A stretch of DNA of 8,808 nucleotides, from positions 1-8,808 of the forward strand of contig CAKARD010000053.1 of the NCBI GenBank assembly GCA_916720425.1. Direction: 5' to 3'. Position numbers and translations under genes: made by a program. Positions within the stretch are counted from its first letter, which is position 1. Every line of letters starts with the position of its first letter. Of this stretch, positions 6,225 through 8,808 are shown piece by piece. The notes under the pieces are model-generated. The model made no database searches and was not told the DNA's origin. It saw only the letters and a list, made by a program, of their open reading frames with translations. This DNA is from an uncultured Kingella sp. (GTDB taxonomy: Bacteria > Pseudomonadota > Gammaproteobacteria > Burkholderiales > Neisseriaceae).

Positions 6225-7325
6225 ATGCAACCCAAACAATTGTATATTGGCATCATGTCGGGAACGAGCATGGATGGTGCAGACGCGGTCTTAATTGAAA
6301 TGCAAGATACACAATGGTGTCGTGCAATTGCACACAGCTTTTTGCCCTATCCCGATACACTCAAAGCGCAATTATTAGATTTGCAAAATATTGGCAATAA
6401 TGAGTTACACCACAGCCAAATACTTGCTATTGAATTAAGCGAAATCTATGCCAAAGTCGTAGAAAATTTACTAAACCAATGCCAATTAAATGCCCAACAC
6501 ATCACAGCGTTGGGTTGTCATGGGCAAACTGTGCGCCATGCACCCCAATATGGATACAGTATACAACTGGTCAATTTACCCTTATTAGCCGAACGCACAG
6601 GTATTCTCACCATAGGTGATTTTCGTAGCCGTGATTTGGCTGCAGGGGGACAAGGTGCACCTTTGGTTCCTGCTTTTCATCATGCGCTATTTTCATCACC
6701 TGATGAAGTACGCGTTTTGCTTAATATTGGCGGGATTGCTAATATTAGTGTATTAGATAACGAACCCTTTGGCTTTGACACAGGTGCAGGAAATATGTTA
6801 TTAGACGCTTGGGTGCAACATATCTGGCAACAACCTTACGACCAAAACGGCAAAAAAGCTGCCCGCGGAAAAGTATTACCTCAATTATTACAACAACTCA
6901 AAGCACATGAATATTTTAAACTGCCCTACCCGAAATCTACGGGACGTGAGTTGTTTTCACTAGATTGGCTATATGGCCATCTTCATGGAACAGAAGATCC
7001 ATTTGATGTCTTGCGCACCTTAGTACAATTTTCTGCCGACACAATTGCTGACAGTATTTTTTCTGCCGCACCCAACACAAACAACGTATACATTTGTGGC
7101 GGAGGCATACACAACGATACACTGATGCATTGTTTACAAGAACGATTTGTAACACATCAAATTGATTACCACAGCACGGATGACTTACAACTCAACCCGC
7201 AATGGGTAGAAGCCGCAGCCTTTGCGTGGCTGGCTGCCTGTTGGATCTTACGCATTCCATCTAATCCCCACCATGCTACAGGCGCAAATCGGCCATTAAT
7301 ACTCGGCGCAGGTTATTTTGCCTAA
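6225..7325 (+). CDS. anmK: 1,6-anhydro-N-acetylmuramic acid kinase (AnmK)
   Basis: A cytoplasmic kinase of peptidoglycan recycling. It hydrolyses the anhydro ring of 1,6-anhydro-MurNAc while phosphorylating it with ATP to MurNAc-6-phosphate. Family motifs run in order: GIMSGTSMDGAD (9-20), CHGQTVRH (98-105), GDFRSRDLAAGGQGAPLVP (131-149), LNIGGIANIS (166-175), FDTGAGNMLLDAW (184-196) and CGGGIHN near the C-terminus. Asp185 in the FDTG motif corresponds to the catalytic base (Asp182 in characterised enzymes). The 366-residue length is typical and the protein looks complete. The start lies 6 bases after the kdsA stop with no clear Shine-Dalgarno of its own, which suggests translational coupling in one operon. 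Its substrate arises from lytic transglycosylases such as MltD, encoded three genes upstream. Confidence 0.95.
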   Translation: MQPKQLYIGIMSGTSMDGADAVLIEMQDTQWCRAIAHSFLPYPDTLKAQLLDLQNIGNNELHHSQILAIELSEIYAKVVENLLNQCQLNAQHITALGCHGQTVRHAPQYGYSIQLVNLPLLAERTGILTIGDFRSRDLAAGGQGAPLVPAFHHALFSSPDEVRVLLNIGGIANISVLDNEPFGFDTGAGNMLLDAWVQHIWQQPYDQNGKKAARGKVLPQLLQQLKAHEYFKLPYPKSTGRELFSLDWLYGHLHGTEDPFDVLRTLVQFSADTIADSIFSAAPNTNNVYICGGGIHNDTLMHCLQERFVTHQIDYHSTDDLQLNPQWVEAAAFAWLAACWILRIPSNPHHATGANRPLILGAGYFA

Positions 7326-7349
7326 TTCACTATTTTATAAGGAACCACC

Positions 7350-7679
7350 ATGTTATTGCCCCCATGCCCGCAATGCCAATCCGAATACACCTATCAAGAT
7401 GGCACACAATACATCTGTCCTGAATGTACTCACGAATGGATCGAAAACGATAGCTACACCGAAGAAACTGTTGAAGTTAAAGACGCTAATGGCGCAGTAT
7501 TACAAGATGGAGATACCATTGTTTTAATTAAAGATCTGAAAGTAAAAGGCAGTTCTATGGTCATTAAGCAAGGGACTAAAATCAAAGGGATACGTCTGCA
7601 AGAAGGCGATCACAATATCGGTTGCAAAATTGACGGTAGCATGATGAATCTTAAATCCGAATTTGTTAAAAAAGCCTAG
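7350..7679 (+). CDS. yjdM: YjdM/PhnA-family zinc-ribbon protein
   Basis: A 109-residue protein of the family often annotated as alkylphosphonate utilisation protein PhnA. That name is misleading: E. coli YjdM is not part of the phn C-P lyase pathway, and its role is not established. An N-terminal zinc ribbon has two Cys pairs, CPQC (6-9) and CPEC (23-26), followed by the characteristic HEW. The C-terminal part is a small beta domain with the conserved stretches KDANG, LKVKGSS, EGDHNIGCKIDG and a final KSEFVKKA, closely matching E. coli YjdM as I recall it. The start is supported by AAGGA (7339-7343), 6 bases before the ATG. It follows anmK by 24 bases and is probably the last gene of the kdsD-kdsA-anmK run. 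No phosphonate gene is nearby, so the context gives no support to the phosphonate label. Confidence 0.92.
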   Translation: MLLPPCPQCQSEYTYQDGTQYICPECTHEWIENDSYTEETVEVKDANGAVLQDGDTIVLIKDLKVKGSSMVIKQGTKIKGIRLQEGDHNIGCKIDGSMMNLKSEFVKKA

Positions 7680-7690
7680 TTTTTACCATG

Positions 7691-7721
7691 AACGCGCGTT
7701 GCGCCGCGCACCACGCTGTGC
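7691..7721. repeat. GC-rich palindromic spacer between convergent yjdM and truB
   Basis: The 52-base gap between the two stops contains a stretch that is about 75% G+C (24 of 32 bases at 7691-7722), in contrast to the AT-rich surroundings. It holds a perfect 10-base palindrome AACGCGCGTT (7691-7700), a possible stem GCGCG/CGCGC with a 6-base loop (7694-7709), and a second GCAC/GTGC stem (7708-7721). No run of T follows directly on either strand, so it is not a standard intrinsic terminator. It may be a bidirectional transcription end or a copy of a dispersed REP-like element; one copy cannot settle this. Confidence 0.45.
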
Positions 7722-7731
7722 CACACACATT

Positions 7732-8637
7732 TTAGACCGTTTGCATCAAGCGTAGCGCAGCCAAACTATGCCAATCTGACAAATATTTCACCAAGCCCAA
7801 AAACACCCCATCTTCCTGATAAGCACGATAAGGTGTATGGGCATTAAGTTCCGTTGTCCAAGCCACTTTTTGCCCTAAACGCAATTTATGACTTTGTATT
7901 GCATCTAAATCCACACGCGCAAAATGTTGTACCAACACATCACAAGGCAACAACAATGCATCACGTTCTAGATTTGAGCATTGCATCAATTGTTCTAATG
8001 TTGCGCTCTGCTCAATTGTGAAGCCAGCACTAGACGTGCGGCGTAATGCAGTTAAATACGCAAATGTATGCATAGATTGAGCAATATCTTCGCTTAATGT
8101 ACGGATATATGTCCCTTTACTACACACAACATTTATCGTAGCATAAGGCGGATGAAACGCCACCACATCAATTTGTTTGATGATTACATCACGCGCAGGT
8201 CGTTCAATCACGATTCCTTTGCGGGCGTATTCATACAATGGTTTGCCATTGTGTTTGAGTGCAGAAAACATGGGGGGGACTTGTGAAATTTCTCCCACAA
8301 ACCTCTGACATGCTTGCGTAAATTGATTTTGATCTATCGCCACATGATTATGTGCAATAACTTCACCTTCTGCATCGCCTGTAGTGGTTGCTTCACCCAA
8401 TTTTAGCGTTGCAGTATAAGCCTTATCGGCATCTAATAAATATTGAGCAAACTTGGTTGCTTCACCCATACAAATCGGCAATAAACCACTTGCCAAGGGA
8501 TCCAATACACCTGTATGTCCTGCTTTTTGGGCAAAAAACAAATGTCGTACTTGTTGCAATGCCCCATTACTAGTCATACCTATGGGTTTATCTAACAACA
8601 AAACACCATTGACCACACGTTTAACAGGTTTATTCAT
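7732..8637 (-). CDS. truB: tRNA pseudouridine(55) synthase (TruB)
   Basis: Converts U55 in the T-loop of most tRNAs to pseudouridine and also acts as a tRNA folding chaperone. The catalytic Asp46 lies in HTGVLDPLASG (41-51); the conserved Tyr74 (KAYTATLKLG) and Arg179 (CSKGTYIRT, 172-180) align with Tyr76 and Arg181 of E. coli at a constant offset of 2. LLLDKPIGMTS (13-23) is the usual N-terminal motif. The C-terminal 60 or so residues fit the small extra domain. At 301 residues it is close to the 314 of E. coli. The start at 8637 has only a weak AGAAAG about 10 bases upstream, but the family N-terminus agrees. The gene stands alone, convergent with yjdM and divergent from pncB, rather than between rbfA and rpsO. 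A run of seven G/C bases at 8272-8278 lies inside the frame, which is intact here. Confidence 0.96.
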   Translation of the reverse strand: MNKPVKRVVNGVLLLDKPIGMTSNGALQQVRHLFFAQKAGHTGVLDPLASGLLPICMGEATKFAQYLLDADKAYTATLKLGEATTTGDAEGEVIAHNHVAIDQNQFTQACQRFVGEISQVPPMFSALKHNGKPLYEYARKGIVIERPARDVIIKQIDVVAFHPPYATINVVCSKGTYIRTLSEDIAQSMHTFAYLTALRRTSSAGFTIEQSATLEQLMQCSNLERDALLLPCDVLVQHFARVDLDAIQSHKLRLGQKVAWTTELNAHTPYRAYQEDGVFLGLVKYLSDWHSLAALRLMQTV

Positions 8638-8701
8638 GATGAAACTTTCTAATTTATCGTTCTATATATCACAATCCAGCAATATTTCTCGCTATCCATA
8701 A

Positions 8702-8710
8702 TGCTATAAT
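8702..8710 (+). promoter_or_regulatory. Extended -10 promoter for pncB
   Basis: TGCTATAAT is a perfect extended -10 (TG at 8702-8703, one base, then TATAAT at 8705-8710), 31 bases before the pncB start. No good -35 lies 17 bases upstream, which extended -10 promoters can tolerate. Transcription would start near 8717, leaving a leader of about 25 bases. It sits in the 104-base gap shared with the divergent truB. Confidence 0.55.
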
Positions 8711-8741
8711 AAAGCTTATTTTCTTTTTGGGGTGATATTTC

Positions 8742-8808
8742 ATGGCAATTATTCAATCTTTACTGGACACAGATTTATACAAATTCACCATGTTACAAGT
8801 CATTTTGC
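8742..8808 (+). CDS. pncB: Nicotinate phosphoribosyltransferase (PncB), N-terminal fragment
   Basis: Only the first 22 codons are in the window. The protein begins MAIIQSLLDTDLYKFTMLQ, which carries the LLDTDxYKxxM signature at the N-terminus of nicotinate phosphoribosyltransferases. The enzyme joins nicotinate to PRPP to give nicotinate mononucleotide in the Preiss-Handler salvage route to NAD. GGGGTGAT (about 8729-8736), 5 bases before the ATG, is a strong Shine-Dalgarno. The frame is open to the window edge, so the truncation is due to the window and not a defect. Nicotinamide phosphoribosyltransferase is related, but the short LLDTD start fits PncB better. Confidence 0.87.
   Translation, partial: MAIIQSLLDTDLYKFTMLQVIL

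Noticed and set aside
7350..7679. Phosphonate utilisation function for the PhnA-named protein
   Set aside because: The PhnA name is historical; no C-P lyase or phosphonatase genes are present in the window.
8638..8701. A promoter for truB on the minus strand
   Set aside because: AT-rich hexamers such as TATATA occur, but none has a reasonable -35 at 16-18 bases, so I could not support a specific site.

Overview
The window looks like ordinary core chromosome of a low-GC gammaproteobacterium. Kdo biosynthesis genes (kdsD, kdsA) mean a Gram-negative with lipopolysaccharide. The neighbourhoods match enterobacterial ones: pgsA followed by a tRNA-Gly (as pgsA-glyW in E. coli), and a YafS-type methyltransferase beside the lytic transglycosylase gene mltD (as in the E. 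coli mltD-gloB-yafS region). The genus cannot be named from this sequence. I see no transposase, integrase, phage gene, CRISPR array or toxin-antitoxin pair.

Layout. Positions 1-2076 are a minus-strand block. Read in its own direction it holds a YafS-like methyltransferase, a small predicted lipoprotein, pgsA (phosphatidylglycerophosphate synthase, 3 bases after the lipoprotein stop), and a tRNA-Gly(GCC) cut by the window edge, with its own strong promoter. A divergent AT-rich promoter region (2077-2217) separates this block from mltD, which has an export signal, a GH23 catalytic domain, a TolA-like repetitive linker and LysM domains. A small hairpin follows. Then comes a tightly spaced plus-strand run: kdsD, kdsA, anmK and yjdM. 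Convergent to it is truB (minus), separated by a short GC-rich palindromic spacer. A 104-base divergent region leads to pncB, which begins at 8742 and runs off the end.

How the genes fit together. Most are cell-envelope genes. KdsD and KdsA make the Kdo-8-phosphate precursor of the LPS inner core. MltD cleaves peptidoglycan to 1,6-anhydro-MurNAc ends, and AnmK phosphorylates free anhydro-MurNAc for recycling. PgsA makes the phosphatidylglycerol precursor, and the lipoprotein is predicted to sit in the outer membrane. TruB (tRNA psi55) and PncB (NAD salvage) are housekeeping genes.

No undescribed system is convincingly present. The items worth a second look are rearrangements of familiar operons (kdsA and anmK where kdsC-lptCAB would be expected, truB away from rbfA-rpsO, no gloB beside mltD), the export signal and linker of MltD, the uncharacterised lipoprotein, the YafS protein lacking a normal SAM-binding glycine motif, and the GC-rich spacer.
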